Shown here: piece by piece, positions 47,150-61,300 of the stretch | Numbering within the stretch: the first letter of the stretch is position 1 | Layout of the letters: every line of letters begins with the position of its first letter | NCBI GenBank assembly: GCA_920105625.2 | Contig: OV050031.1 | Span: forward strand, 79,493,995 to 79,557,994 | Origin: Clusia tigrina | Taxonomy: Eukaryota > Arthropoda > Insecta > Diptera > Clusiidae | Direction: 5' to 3' | Length of the DNA: 64,000 nucleotides | Made by a program: the position numbers and the translations under genes | The notes under the pieces: model-generated | Seen by the model: only the letters and a program-made list of their open reading frames with translations | Told to the model about the DNA's origin: nothing | The model's database searches: none

Positions 47150-49365
47150 TCAGTCGCTGCAGCTGTGGATTGGGGGTCTGATGCCTTCTCTATGCCTATA
47201 TCTAACCCTATCTCCCTCAGTCGGCGTCTCAGTCGGCGTCGCAGCCTCTGTCAGCGTCACTGTAGCCGTCTCAGTCGTTGCCGCTTTCTATTGGGTGAGT
47301 CTTCTGCCTTCTCTATGCCTATATCTACCCCTATCGTCGGCGTCTCAGTCGGCGTCGCAGCCTCTGTTAGCGCCTCTGTAGGCGTCTCAGTTGGTTCCGC
47401 TGTCGATTGGGGGTCTGCTGCCTTCTCTATGCCTATATCTAACCCTATCTGCCTCAGTCGGCGTCGAAGCCTTTTTCAACGCCTCTGTAGGCATCTCTGT
47501 AGGCGTCTCAGTAGGCGTCCCAGTCGCTGCCGCTGTTGATTGGGGGGTCTGCTCCCTTCTCTATGCCTATATCTACCCCTATCTACCTCAGTCGTCGTCG
47601 CAGCCTCTGTCAGCGTCTCTGTAGGCGTCTCAGTCGCTGCCGCTGTCAATGGGGGGGGGGGGCTGCTGCATTCTCTATGCCAATATCTACCCCTATCTGC
47701 CTCAGTCGGCGTCTCAGTCGGCGTCTTAGTCGGCGTCTCCGTCGGCGTCTCAGTCGGCGTCTCAGTCGGTGTCGCAGCCTCTGTCAGCGTCACTGTAGGC
47801 GATTCAGCCGTTCCCGCTGTCGATTGGGTAAGTCTTCTGCCTTCTCTATGCCTATATATACCCCTATCTGCCTCAGTCGGCGTCTCAGTCGGCTTCGCAG
47901 ACTCTGTTAGCGTCTCTGTAAGTGTCTCAGTCGCTGTCGCTGTCGATTGGGTGGTCTGATGCATTCTCTATGCCAATATCTACCCCTATCTGCCTCAGTC
48001 GGCGCCTCATTCGGCGTCGCAGCCTCTGTCAGCGTCTCTGTAGGTGTCTCAGTCGCTGCCGCTGTCGATTTGGGGGGGGTCTGATGCCTTCTCTATGCCT
48101 ATATCTAACCCTATCTGCCTCAGTCGACGTCTCAGTCAGCGTCGAAGCCTCTTTCAGCGTCTCTGTAGGCGTCTCAGTCTCTGCCGCTATCGATTGGGGG
48201 ATCTGCTGCTTTCTCTATGCCTATATCTACCCCCTATGTGCCTCAGTCGGCGTCTCAGTCGGCGTCTCAGTCGGCGTCTCAGGCGTCGTCGCCGCCTCTG
48301 TTAGCGTCTCTGTAGGCGTCTCAGTCGCTGCCGCTGTCGATTGGGGTTCTGCTGCCTTCTCTATGCCTATATCTACCCCTATCTGCCTCAATCGGCGGCT
48401 CAGTCGGCGTCGCAGCCTCCGTCAACGTCTCTGTAGGTGTGTCAGTCTCTGCCGCTTTTGATTGGGGAGCTGCTGCCTTCTCGATGCCTATATCTACCCC
48501 TGTCTGCCTCAGTAAGCGTCTCAGCCGGCGTCGCAGCCTCTGCCAGCGTCTCTGTAGGCGTCTCAGTCGCTGCCGCTTTCGATGGGGGGGGGACTCTGGT
48601 GAATTCGCTATGCCTGTATCTACCCCTATCTACCCCTATCTGCCTCAGTCGGCGTCTCAGTCGGCGTCGCAGCCTCTGTTAGCGTCTCTGTAGGCGTCTC
48701 AGTCGCTGCCGCTGTCGATTAGGGGGTCTGCTGCCTTCTCTATGCCTATATCTATCTCTATCTCAGTCGCAGTCGCTGTCGATTGGGGGGGGGTGGTCTG
48801 ATGCCTTCTCTATGCCTATATCTACACCTATCTGCCTAAGTCGGCGTCTCAGTCGTCGTCGCAGCCTCCGTCTGAGTCTTCTGCCTTCTCTATGCCTATA
48901 TCTACCCCTATATGCCTCAGTCAGCGTCTCAGTCGGCGTCGCAGCCTCTGTTAGCGTCTCTGTAGGCGTCTCAGTCGCTGCAGCTGTGGATTGGGGGTCT
49001 GATGCTTTCTCTATGCCTATATCTAACCCTATCTCCCTCAGTCGGCGTCTCAGTCGGCGTCGCAGCCTCTGTCAGCGTCACTGTAGCCGTCTCAGTCGTT
49101 GCCGCTTTCTATTGGGTGAGTCTTCTGCCTTCTCTATGCCTATATCTACCCCTATCGTCGGCGTCTCAGTCGGCGTCGCAGCCTCTGTTAGCGCCTCTGT
49201 AGGCGTCTCAGTTGGTTCCGCTGTCGATTGGGGGTCTGCTGCCTTCTCTATGCCTATATCTAACCCTATCTGCCTCAGTCGGCGTCGAAGCCTTTTTCAA
49301 CGCCTCTGTAGGCATCTCTGTAGGCGTCTCAGTAGGCGTCCCAGTCGCTGCCGCTGTTGATTGGG
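47150..49365. repeat. Duplicated segment, 1,821-bp offset
   Basis: About 47,150-47,545 recurs at 48,970-49,365 with a constant 1,821-bp offset (47,181/49,002; 47,391/49,212). Shared markers are GCTGCAGCTGTGGATTGGGGG, CTATCCCCTATCGTCGGCG-like loss of the CTGCCTCA segment, and CTCAGTTGGTTCCGC. The sequence between is ordinary satellite plus the 12-bp expansion at 47,704-47,775. Confidence 0.75.
47704..47775. repeat. 12-bp subrepeat expansion (6 units)
   Basis: Six 12-bp units, including a CTT-ending second unit and a CGTCGGCGTCTC fourth unit, ending in AGTCGGTGTCGC. It is the sister of the array at 41,623-41,694. Confidence 0.8.
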
Positions 49366-52300
49366 GGGTCTGCTGCCTCCTCTATGCCTATATCTACCCC
49401 TATCTGCCTCAGTCGGCGTCTCAGCTACTTTCAGCATCTCTGTAGGTTTCTCAGTTGCTGCCGCTGTCGATTGGGGCGTCTGCTGCCTTCTCTATGCATA
49501 GATCTGCCCCTATCTGCCTCAGTCGACGTCTCAGTCCTCGTCGCAGCCTCTGTCAGCGTCTCTGTAGGCGTCTCTCTACGCATCTCAGTCTCTGCCGCTA
49601 TCGATTGGGGGGTCTGCTGCCTTCTGTATGCTTATATCTACCCCTATCTGTCTCAGTCGGCGTCGCAGCCTCTGTCAGCGGCTCTGTAGGCGTCTCAGTT
49701 GCTGCCGCTGTCGATTGGGGCATCTGCTGCCTTCTCTATGCATAGATCTGCCCCTATCTGCCTCAGTCGGCATCGCAGCCTCTGTCAGCGTCTCTGTAGG
49801 CATCTCAGTCTCTTCCGCTGTCGATTGGGCTATCTGCCTCAGTCGGCGTCTCAGTCGGCGTCTCAGTCGGCGTCGAAGCCTCCTTCAGCGTCTCTGTAGG
49901 CGTCTCAGTCTCTGCCGCTATAGGGGTTCTGCTGCCTTCTCTATGCCTATATCTACCCCTATCTGCCTCAGTCGGCGTCTCAGTCGGCGCCTCTGTTAGC
50001 GTCTCTATAGGCGTCTCAGTCGCTGCCGCTGTCGATTGGAGGTCTGCTGCCTTCTCGATGCCTATATCTTCCCCTGTCTGCCTCAGTAAGCGTCTCAGCC
50101 GGCGTCGCAGCCTCTGCCAGCGTCTCTGTAGGCGTCTCAGTCGCTGCCGCTTTCGAGGGGGGGGCTACTCTGGTGAATTCGCTATGCCTGTATCTACCCC
50201 TATCTGCATCAGTCGGCGCCTCAGTCGGCGTCGCAGCCTCTGGTAGCGTCTCTGTAGGCGTACCAGTCGCTGCCGCTGTCGATTGGGGGGTCTGCTGCCT
50301 TCTCTATGCCTATATCTACCCCTATCTGCTCAGTCGGCGTCGCAGCCTCTGTCAGCGTCTCTGTAGGCGTCTCCGTCGCTGCCGCTCTCGATTGGGTGGG
50401 TCTGCTGCCTTACCTATGCCTATATCTACCCCTATCGGCTTGAGTCAGCGTCTCAGTCGGCGTCGCAGCCTCTGTCAGCGTCTCTGTAGGCGCCTCAGTC
50501 GCTGTCGCTGTCGATTGGGGGGGGTCTGATGCCTTCTCTATGCCTATATCTACACCTATCTGCCTAAGTTGGCGTCTCAGTCGTCGTCGCAGCCTCCGTC
50601 AGCGTCTCTGTAGGCGTCCCAGACGCTGCCGCTGTCTATTGGGTGAGTCTTCTGCCTTCTCTATGCCTATATCTACCCCTATCTGCCTCAGTCAGCGTCT
50701 CAGTCGGCGTCGCAGCATCTGTCAGCGTCTCTGTAGGCGTCTCAGTTGCTGCCGCTGTCGATTGGGGCATCTGCTGCCTTCTCTATGCATAGATCTGCCC
50801 CTATCTGCCTCAGTCGGCATCGCAGCCTCTGTCAGCGTCTCTGTAGGCATCTCAGTCTCTGCCGCTGTCGATTGGGCTATCTGCCTCAGTCGGCGTCTCA
50901 GTCGGCGTCGAAGCCTCTTTCAGCGTCTCTGTAGGCGTCTCTGTAGGCTTTTCAGTCTCTGCCGCTATTGATTTTGAGGTCTCCTGCCTTCTCCATGCCT
51001 ATATCTACCCCTATCTGCATCAGTCGGCGTCTCAGTCGGCGTCGCAGGCTCTGTCAGCTTCTCTGTAGGCGTGTCAGTCTCCGCCGCTGTCGATTGGGGG
51101 GTCTGCTGCCTTCTCTATTCCTATGTGTACCCCTATATGCCTCAGTCGGCGTGTCAGTCGGTGTCGCAGCCTCTGTCAGCGTATCTGTATGCGTCTCAGT
51201 CGCTGCCGCTCTCGATTGGGAGGGTCTGCTGCTTTCTCTATGCCTATATCTAACCCTATCCGCCTTAGTCGGCGTCTCAGTTGGCATCGAAGCCTCTTTC
51301 AGCGCCTCTGTAGGCATCTCTGTAGGCGTCTCTGTAGGCTTTTCAGTCTCTGCCGCTATTGATTTTGAGGTCTCCTGCCTTCTCCATGCCTATATCTACC
51401 CCTATCTGCATCAGTCGGCGTCTCAGTCGGCGTCGCAGGCTCTGTCAGCGTCACTGTAGGCGTCTCAGTCGCTGTCGCTGCCGATTGGGGTGGTCTGATG
51501 CCTTCTCTATGCCTATATCTACCCCTATCTGCCTCATTAGGCGCCTCAGTCGACGTCGCACCCTCTGTCAGCGTCTCTGTAGGCGCCGCAGTCGCTGCCG
51601 CTGACGATTGAGGGGGTCTGCTGCCTTCTCTATGCCTATATCTACCCCTATCTGCCTCAGTCGGCGTCGCAGACTCTGTCAGCGTCTCTGTAGGCGTCTC
51701 AGTCGCTGCCTTCTCTATGCCCATATGTACCCCTAACTGCCTCAGTCGGCGTCTCAGTCGGCGTCGCAGCCTCTATCAGCGTCTCTCTAGTCGTCTCCGT
51801 CGCAGCCGCTCTCGATGGGGTGGGTCTGCTGCCTTACCTATGCCTATATCTAGCCCTATCAGCTTGAGTCGGCGGCTCAGTCGGCGTCGCAGCCTCTGTC
51901 AGCGTCTCTGTAGGCCTCTCAGTCGCTGTCGCTGCCGATTGGGGTGGTCTGATGCCTTCTCTATGCCTATATCTACCCCTATCTGCCTCAGTCGGCGTCG
52001 CAGACTCTGTCAGCGTCTCTGTAGGCGCCGCAGTCGCTGCCGCTGACGATTGAGGGGGTCTGCTGCCTTCTCTATGCCTATATCTACCCCTATCTGCCTC
52101 AGTCGGCGTCGCAGACTCTGTCAGCGTCTCTGTAGGCGTCTCAGTCGCTGCCTTCTCTATGCCCATATGTACCCCTATCTGCCTCAGTCGGCGTCTCAGT
52201 CGGCGTCGAAGCCTCTTTCAGCGTCTCTGTAGGCGTCTCAGTCTCTGCCGTTATCGATTGGGGAATCTGCTGCTTTCTCTATGCCTATATTTTCCCCTAT

Positions 52301-55300
52301 CTGCCTCAGTCGGCGTCTCAGTCGACGTCGCAGCCTCTGTCAGCATCTCTGTAGGCGTCTCAGTCGCTGCCGCTGTCGATTGGGGGTCTGCTGCCATCTC
52401 TATGCCTATATCTACCCCTATTTGCCTCAATCGGCGTCTCAGTCGGCGTCGCAGCCTCCGTCAGCGTCTCTGTAGGAGTGTCAGTCTCTGCCGCTGTTGA
52501 TTGGGGGGTCTGCTGCCTTCTCTATTCCTATGTGTACCCCTATCTGCCTCAGTCGGCGTGTCAGTCGGCGTCGCAGCCTCTGTCAGCGTCTCTGTATGCG
52601 TCTCAGTCGCTGCCGCTCTCGATTGGGAGAGTCTGCTGCTTTCTCTATGCCTATGTCTACCCCGATCTGCCTCAGTCAGCGTCGCAGCCTCTGTCAGTAT
52701 TTCTGTAGGCGTCTCAGCCGTTGCCGCTGTCTATTGGGTGAGTCTTCTGCGTTCTCTATGCCTATATCTACCCCTATCTGCCTCAGTCGGCGTCTCAGTC
52801 GGCGTCGCAGCCTCTGTTAGCGTCTCTGTAGGCGTCTCAGTCGCTGCCGCTGTGGATTGGGGGTCTGATGCCTTCTCTATGCCTATATCTAACCCTATCT
52901 ACCTCAGTCGGCGTCTCAATCGGCGTCGAAGCCTCTTTCAGCGCCTCTGTAGGCATCTCTGTATGCGTCTCTGTAGGCGTCTCAGTCTCTGCCGCTATCG
53001 ATTGGGGGTCTGCTGCCTTCTCCATGCCTATATCTACCCCTATCTGCCTCAGTCGGCGTCTCAGTCGGCGTCGCAGCCTCTGTCAGCTTCACTGTAGCCG
53101 TCTCAGCCGTTGCCGATTTCTATTGGGTGAGTCTTCTGCCTTCTCTATGCCTATATCTACCCCTATCTGCCTCAGTCGGCGTCTCAGTCGGCGTCGCAGC
53201 CTCTGTTAGCGTCTCTGTAGGCGTCTCAGTCGCTTCCGCTGTCGATTGGGGGTCTGCTGCCTTCTCTATGCCTATATCTAACCCTATCTGCCTCAGTCGG
53301 CGTCGAAGCCTTTTTCAACGCCTCTGTAGGCATATCTGTAGGCGTCTCTGTAGGCGTCTCAGTCTCTGCCGCTATCGATTGGGGGTCTGCTGCCTTCTCC
53401 ATGTCTATATCTACCCCTATCTGCCTCAGTCGGCGTCGCAGCCTCTGTCAGCGTCACTGTAGGCGTCTCAACCGTTGCCACTATTGATTGGGGTGGTCTG
53501 ATGCCTTCTCTATGCCTATATCTACCCCTATCTGCCTAAGTCGGCGTCTCAGTCGGCGTCGCAGCCTCTGTCAGCGTCTCTGTAGGCGTCCCAGTCGCTG
53601 CCGCTGTTGATTGGGGGGTCTGCTGCCTTCTATATGCCTATATCTACCCCTATCTGCCTCAGTAGGCGTCTCAGCCGGCGTCGCAGCTTCTGCCAGCGTC
53701 TCTGTAGGCGTCTCAGTCTCTGCCGCTGTCGATTGGTGGGTCTGCTGCCTTCTCTATTCCTGTATCTACCCCTATCTGCCTCGGTCGGCGTCTCAGTAGG
53801 CGCCGCAGCCTCTGCAAGCGTCTCTGTCGGCGTCCCAGTCGCTGCAGCTGTTGATTGGGGGGTCTGCTGCCTTCTCTATGCCTATATCTACCCCTATCTA
53901 CCTCAGTCGACGTCGCAGCCTCTGTCAGCGTCTCTGTAGGCGTCTCAGTCGCTGCCGCTGTCGATTTGGGGGGGGTCTGATGCCTTCTCTATGCCTATAT
54001 CTAACCCTATCTGCCTCAGTCGACGTCTCAGTCGGCGTCGAAGCCTCTTTCAGCGTCTCAGCCGGCGTCGCAGCCTCTGCCAGCGTCTCTGTAGGCGTCT
54101 CAGTCGCTGCCGCTTTCGATGGGGGGGGGGGGGGACTCTGGTGAATTCGCTATTCCTGTATCTACCCCTATCTACCCCTATCTGCCTCAGTCGGCGTCTC
54201 AGTCGGCGTCGCAGCCTCTGTTAGCGTCTCTGTAGGCGTCTCAGTCGCTGCCGCTGTCGATTAGGTGGTCTGCTGCCTTCTCTATGCCTATATCTATCCC
54301 TATCTGCTCAGTCGGCGTCGCAGCCTCTGTCAGCGTCTCTGTAGGCGTCTCCGTCGCTGCCGCTCTCGATTGGGTGGGTCTGCTGCCTTACCTATGCCTA
54401 AATCTACCCCTATCGGCTTGAGTCAGCGTCTCTGTAGGCGTCTCAGTCGCTGTCGCTGTCGATTGGGGGGGTCTGATGCCTTCTCTATGCCTATATCTAC
54501 ACCTATCTGCCTAATTCAGCGTCTCAGTCGTCGTCGCAGCCTCCGTCAGCGTCTCTGTAGGCGTCCCAGACGCTGCCGCTGTCTATTGGGTGAGTCTTCT
54601 GCCTTCTCTATGCCTATATCTACCCCTATCTGCCTCAGTCAGCGTCTCAGTCGGCGTCGCAGCCTCTTTCAGCGTCTCTGTAGGCGTCTCAGTCGCTGCC
54701 GCTGTCGATTGGGGGGTCTGCTGCCTCCTCTATGCCTATATCTACCCCTATCTGCCTCAGTCGGCGTCTCAGCTACTGTCAGCATCTCTGTAGGTTTCTC
54801 AGTCGCTGCCGCTGTCGATTGGGGCGTCTGCTGCCTTCTCTATGCATAGATCAGCCCCTATCTGCCTCAGTCGACGTCTCAGTCCTCGTCGCAGCCTCTG
54901 TCAGCGTCTCTGTAGGCGTCTCAATACGCATCTCAGTCTCTGCCGCTATCGATTGGGGGGTCTGCTGCCTTCTGTATGCTTATATCTACCCCTATCTATC
55001 TCAGTCGGCGTCGCAGCCTCTGTCAGCGTATCTGTAGGCATCTCAGTTGCTGCCGCTGTCGATTGGGGCATCTGCTGCCTTCTCTATGCATAGATCTGCC
55101 CCTATCTGCCTCAGTCGGCATCGCAGCCGCTGTCAGCGTCTCTGTAGGCATCTCAGTCTCTGCCGCTGTCGATTGGGCAATCTGCCTCAGTCGGCGTCTC
55201 AGTCGGCATCGAAGCCTCTTTCAGCGTCTCTGTAGGCGTCTCAGTCTCTGCCGCTATAGGGGTTCTGCTGCCTTCTCTATGCCTATATCTACCCCTATCT

Positions 55301-58300
55301 GCCTCAGTCGGCGTCTCAGTCGGCGTCTCAGTCGGCGTCTCAGGCATCTTCGCCGCCTCTGTTAGCATCTCTGTAGGCGTCTCAGTCGCTGCCGCTGTCG
55401 ATTGGAGGTCTGCTGCCTTCTCGATGCCTATATCTACCCCTGTCTGCCTCAGTAAGCGTCTCAGCCGGCGTCGCAGCCTCTGCCAGCGTCTCTGTAGGCG
55501 TCTCAGTCGCTGCCGCTTTCGATTGGGGGGGGGGGGGGGACTCTGGTGAATTCGCTATGCCTGTATCTACCCCTATCTACCCCTTTCTGCATCAGTCGGC
55601 GTCTCAGTCGGCGTCGCAGCCTCTGTTAGCGTCTCTGTAGGCGTCTCAGTCGCTGCCGCTGTCGATTGGGGGGTCTGCTGCCTTCTCTATGCCTATATCT
55701 ACCCCTATCTGCTCAGTCAGCGTCGCAGCCCCTGTCAGCGTCTCTGTAGGCGTCTCCGTCGCTGCCGCTCTCGATTGGATGGGTCTGCTGCCTTACCTAT
55801 GCCTATATCTACCCCTATCGGCTTGAGTCAGCGTCTCAGTCCGCGTCGCAGCCTCTGTCAGCGTCTCTGTAGGCGTCTCAGTCGCTGTCGCTGTCGATTG
55901 GGGGGGGGGTCTGATGCTTTCTCTATGCCTATATCTACACCTATCTGCCTAAGTCGGCGTCTCAGTCGTCGTCGCAGCCTCCGTCAGCGTCTCTGTAGGC
56001 GTCCCAGACGCTGCCGCTGTCTATTGGGTGAGTCTTCTGCCTTCTCTATGCCTATATCTACCCCTATCTGCCTCAGTCAGCGTCTCAGTCGGCGTCGCAG
56101 CCTCTTTCAGCGTCTCTGTAGGCGTCTCAGTCGCTGCCGCTGTCGATTGGGGGGTCTGCTGCCTCCTCTATGCCTATATCTACCCCTATCTGCCTCAGTC
56201 GGCGTCTCAGCTACTGTTAGCATCTCTGTAGGTTTCTCAGTCGCTGCCGCTGTTGATTGGGGGGTCTGCTGCCTTCTCTATGCCTATATCTACCCCTATC
56301 TGCCTCAGTAGGCGTCTCAGCCGGCGTCTCAGTAGGCGCCGCAGCCTCTGCAAGCGTCTCTGTAGGCGTCCCAGTCGCTGCCGCTGTTGATTGGGGGGTC
56401 TGCTGCCTTCTCGATGCCTATATCTACCCCTGTCTGCCTCAGTAAGCGTCTCAGCCGGCGTCGCAGCCTCTGCCAGCGTCTCTGTAGGCGTCTCAGTCGC
56501 TGCCGCTTTCGATGGGTTGACTCTGGTGAATTCGCTATGCCTGTATCTACCCCTATCTACCCCTTTCTGCATCAGTCGGCATCTCAGTCGGCGTCGCAGC
56601 CTCTGTTAGCGTCTCTGTAGGCGTCTCAGCCGTTCCCGCTGTCGATTGCGTAAGTCTTCTGCCTTCTCTATGCCTATATATACCCCTATCTGCCTCAGTC
56701 GGCGTCTCAGTCGGCTTCGCAGACTCTGTTAGCGTATCTGTAAGTGTCTCAGTCGCTGTCGCTGTCGATTGGGTGGTCTGATGCATTCTCTAAGCCAATA
56801 TCTACCCCCATCTGCCTCAGTCGGCGCCTCATTCGGCGTCGCAGCCTCTGTCAGCGTCTCTGTAGGCGTCTCAGTCGCTGCCGCTGTCGATTTGGGGGGG
56901 GTCTGATGCCTTCTCTATGCCTGTATCTAACCCTATCTGCCTCAGTCGACGTCTCAGGCGGCGTCGAAGCCTCTTTCAGCGTCTCTGTAGGCATCTCAGT
57001 CTCTGCCGCTATCGATTGGGGGTCTGCTGCTTTCTCTATGCCTATATCTACCCCCTATCTGCCTCAGTCGGCGTCTCAGTCGGCGTCTCAGTCGGCGCCT
57101 CAGGCGTCGTGGCCGCCTCTGTTAGCGTCTCTGCAGGCGTCTCAGTCGCTGCCGCTGTCGATTGGGGGTCTGCTGCCTTCTCTATCCCTATATCTACCCC
57201 TATCTGCCTCAATCGGCGGCTCAGTCGGCGTCGCAGCCTCCGTCAGCGTCTCTGTAGGTGTGTCAGTCTCTGCCGCTTTTGATTGGGGAGCTGCTGCCTT
57301 CTCGATGCCTATATCTACCCCTGTCTGCCTCAGTAAGCGTCCCAGCCGGCGTCGCAGCCTCTGCCAGCGTCTCTGTAGGCGTCTCAGTCGCTGCCGCTTT
57401 CGATGGGGGGGGGACTCTGGTGAATTCGCTATGCCTGTATCCACCCCTATCTACCCCTATCTGCCTCAGTCGGCGTCTCAGTCGGCGTCGCAGCCTCTGT
57501 TAGCGTATCTGTAGGCGTCTCAGTTGCTGCCGCTGTCGATTAGGTGGTTTGCTGCCTTCTCTATGCCTATATCTATCCCTATCTGCTCAGTCAGCTTCGC
57601 AGCCTCTGTCAGCGTCTCTGTAGGCGTCTCCGTCGCTGCCGCTCTCGATTGGGTGTGTCTGCTGCCTTACCTATGCCTAAATCTACCCCTATCGGCTTGA
57701 GTCAGCGTCTCAGTCGGCGTCGCAGCCTACTTCAGCGTCTCTGTAGGCGTCTCAGTCGCTGCCGCTGTCGGTTGGGGGGTCTGCTGCCTCCTCTATGCCT
57801 ATATCTACCCCTATCTGCCTCAGTCGGCGTCTCAGCTACTGTCAGCATCTCTGTAGGTTTCTCAGTCGCTGCCGCTGTCGATTGGGGCATCTGCTGCCTT
57901 CTCTATGCATAGATCAGCCCCTATCTGCCTCAGTCAGCATCGCAGCCACTGTCAGCATCTCTGTAGGCGTCTCAGGCGCTGCCGCTGTCGATTGGGCGTC
58001 TGCTGCCTTCTCTGTGCATAGATCTGCCCCTATCTGCCTCAGTCGGCGTCTCAGTCCTCGTCGCAGCCTCTGTCAGCAACTCTGTAGGCGTCTCTCTACG
58101 CATCTCAGTCTCTGCCGCTATCGATTGGGGGGTCTGCTGCCTTCTGTATGCTTATATCTACCCCTATCTGTCTCAGTCGGCGTCGCAGCCTCTGTCAGCG
58201 TCTCTGTAGGCGTCTCAGTTGCTGCCGCTGTCGATTGGGGCGTCTGCTGCCTTCTCTATGCATAGATCTGCCACTATCTGCCTCAGTCGGCATCGCAGCC

Positions 58301-61300
58301 TCTGTCAGCGTCTCTGTAGGCATCTCAGTCTCTGCCGCTGTCGATTGGGCTATCTGCCTCAGTCGGCGTCTCAGTCGGCGTCGAAGCCTCTTTCAGCGTC
58401 TCTGTAGGCGTCTCAGTGTCTGCCGCTATCGATTAGGGGTTCTGCTGCCTTCTTTATGCCTATATCTACCCCTATCTGCCTCAGTCGGCGTCTCAGTCGG
58501 AGTCGCAACCTCTGTCAGCGTCACTGTAGGCGTCTCAGCCGTTGCCGCTGTCGATTGGGTGAGTCTTCTGCCTTCTCCTTGCCTATATCTACCCCTATCT
58601 GCCTCAGTATGCGTCTCAGTCGGCATCGCAGCCTCTGTCAGCGTATCTGTAGGCGTCTCAGTCGCTGCCGCTGTCGATTGAGGGGGTCTGCTGCCTTCTC
58701 TATGCCTATATCTACCCCTATCTGCCTAAGTCGGCGTCTCAGTCGGCGTCGCAGCCTCTTTCAGCATCTCTGTAGGCGTCTCAGTCGCTCTCGATTGCGG
58801 GGTCTGATGCCTTTTCTATGCCTATATCTACCCCTATCTGCCTCAGTAGGCGTCTCAGTCGGCGTCGCAGCCGCTGTCAGCGTCTCTGTAGGCGTCCCAG
58901 TCGCTGCCGCTGTCGATTTGGGGGGTTCGGTGCCTTCTCTATGCCTATATCTACCCCTATCTGCTCAGTCGGCGTCGCAGCCTCTGTCAGCGTCTCTGTA
59001 GGCGTCTCCGTCGCTGCCGCTCTCGATTGGGAGGGTCTGCTGCCTTACCTATGCCTATATCTACCCCTATCGGCTTGAGTCGGCGTCTCAGTCGGCGTCT
59101 TAGTCGGCGTCGCAGCCTCTGCCAGCGTCTCTGTAGGCGTCTCAGACGCTGTCGCTGTCGATTGGGGGGGTCTGATGCCTTCTCTATGCCTATATCTACA
59201 CCTATCTGTCTAAGTCGGCGTCTCAGTCGTCGTCGCCGCCTCCGTCAGCGTCTCTGTAGGCGTCCCAGACGCTGCCGCTGTTGATTGGGGGCCTGCTGCC
59301 TTCTCTATGCCTATATCTACCCCTATCTGCCTCAGTAGGTGTCCCAGCCTCTGCCAGCGTCTCTGTAGGCGTCTCAGTCGCTGCCGCTGTCGATTGGGGG
59401 TCTGCTGCCTTCTCTATGCATAGATCTGCCCCTATCTGCCTCAGTCGGCATCGCAGCCACTGTCAGCATCTCTGTAGGCGTCACAGTCGCTGCCGCTGTC
59501 GATTGGGCGTCTGCTGCCTTCTCTGTGCATAGATCTGCCCCTATCTGCCTCAGACGGCATCGCAGCCTCTGTCAGCGTCTCTGGAGGCATCTCAGTCTCT
59601 GCCGCTGTCGATTGGGCTATCTGCCTCAGTCGGCGTCGAAGCCTCTTTCAGCGTCTCTGTAGGCGTCTCAGTCTCTGCCGCTATCGATTAGGGGTTCTGC
59701 TGCTTTCTCTATGCCTATATCTACCCCTATCTGCCTCAGTCGGCGTCTCAGTCGGCGTCGCAACCTCTGTCAGCGTCACTGTAGGCGTCTCAGCCGTTGC
59801 CGCTGTCGATTGGGTGAGTCTTCTGCTTTCTCCTTGCCTATATCTACCCCTATCTGCCTCAGTATGCGTCTCAGTCGGCGTCGCAGCCTCTGTAAGCGTA
59901 TCTGTAGGCGTCTCAGTCGGTGGCGCCGTCAATTGAGGGGGTCTGCTGCCTTCTCTATGCCTACATCTACCCCTATCTGCCTCACTCGGCGTCGCAGCCT
60001 CTGTCAGCGTCTCTTTAGGCGTATCTGTAGGCGTCTCAGTCTCTGCCGCTATCGATTGGGAGGTCTGCTGCCTTCTGTATGCTTATATCTACCCCTATCT
60101 GCCTCAGTCGGCGTCTCAGTCGGCGTCGCAGCCTCTGTCAGCGTCTCTGTAGGCGTCTCAGTCTCTGCCGCTATCGATTGGGAGGTCTGCTGCCTTCTGT
60201 GTGCTTATATCTACCCCTATCTGCCTCAGTCGGGGTCTCAGTCGGCGTCGAAGCCTTTTTCAGCATCTCTGTAGGCGTCTCTGTAGGCGTCTCAAACTCT
60301 GCCGCTATCGATTGGGGGGGGTCTGCTGCCTTCTGTATTCTTATATCCACAGGGTCTGTTAGCGTCTCTGTAGGCGTCTCAGTCGCTGCCGCCATCGATT
60401 GGGAGGTCTGCTGCCTTCTCTATTCCTATATCTACCCCTATCTGCCTCAGTCGGCGTCTCAGTCGGCGTCGCAGCCTCTGTCAGCGTCTCTGTAGGCGTC
60501 TCAGTCGCTGCCGCTATCGATTGGGGGGTCTGCTGCCTCCTCTATGCCTATATCTACCCCTATCTGCCTCAGTCGGCGTCTCAGCCACTGTCAGCATCTC
60601 TGTAGGCGTCTCAGTCGCTGCCGCTGTCGATTGGGGCGTCTGCTGCCTTCTCTATGCATAGATCTGCCCCTATCTGCCTCAGTCGGCATCGCAGCCACTG
60701 TCAGCATCTCTGTAGGCGTCTCAGTCGCTGCCGCTGTCGATTGGGCGTCTGCTGCCTTCTCTGTGCATAGATCTGCCCCTATCTACCTCAGTCGGCGTCT
60801 CAGTCCTCGTCGCAGCCTCTGTCAGCGTCTCTGTAGGCGTCTCTCTACGCATCTCAGTCTCTGCCGCTATCGATTGAGGGGTCTGCTGCCTTCTGTATGC
60901 TTATATCTACCCCTATCTGCTCAGTCGGCGTCGCAGCCTCTGTCAGCGTCTCTGTAGGCGTCTCAGTTGCTACCGCTGTCGATTGGGGCGTCTGCTGCCT
61001 TCTCTATGCATAGATCTGCCCCTATCTGCCTCAGTCGGCATCGCAGCCTCTGTCAGCGTCTCTGTAGGCACCTCAGTCTCTGCCGCTGTCGATGGGCTAT
61101 CTGCCTCAGTCGGCGTCTCAGTCGGCGTCGAAGCCTCTTTCAGCGTCTCTGTGGGCGTCTCAGTCTCTGCCGCTATAGGGGTTCTGCTGCCTTCTCTATG
61201 CCTATATCTACCCGTATCTGCCTCAGTCGGCGTCTCAGTCGGCGTCGCAGCCTCTGTCAGCGTCTCTGTAGGCGTCTCTCTACGCATCTCAGTCTCTGCC

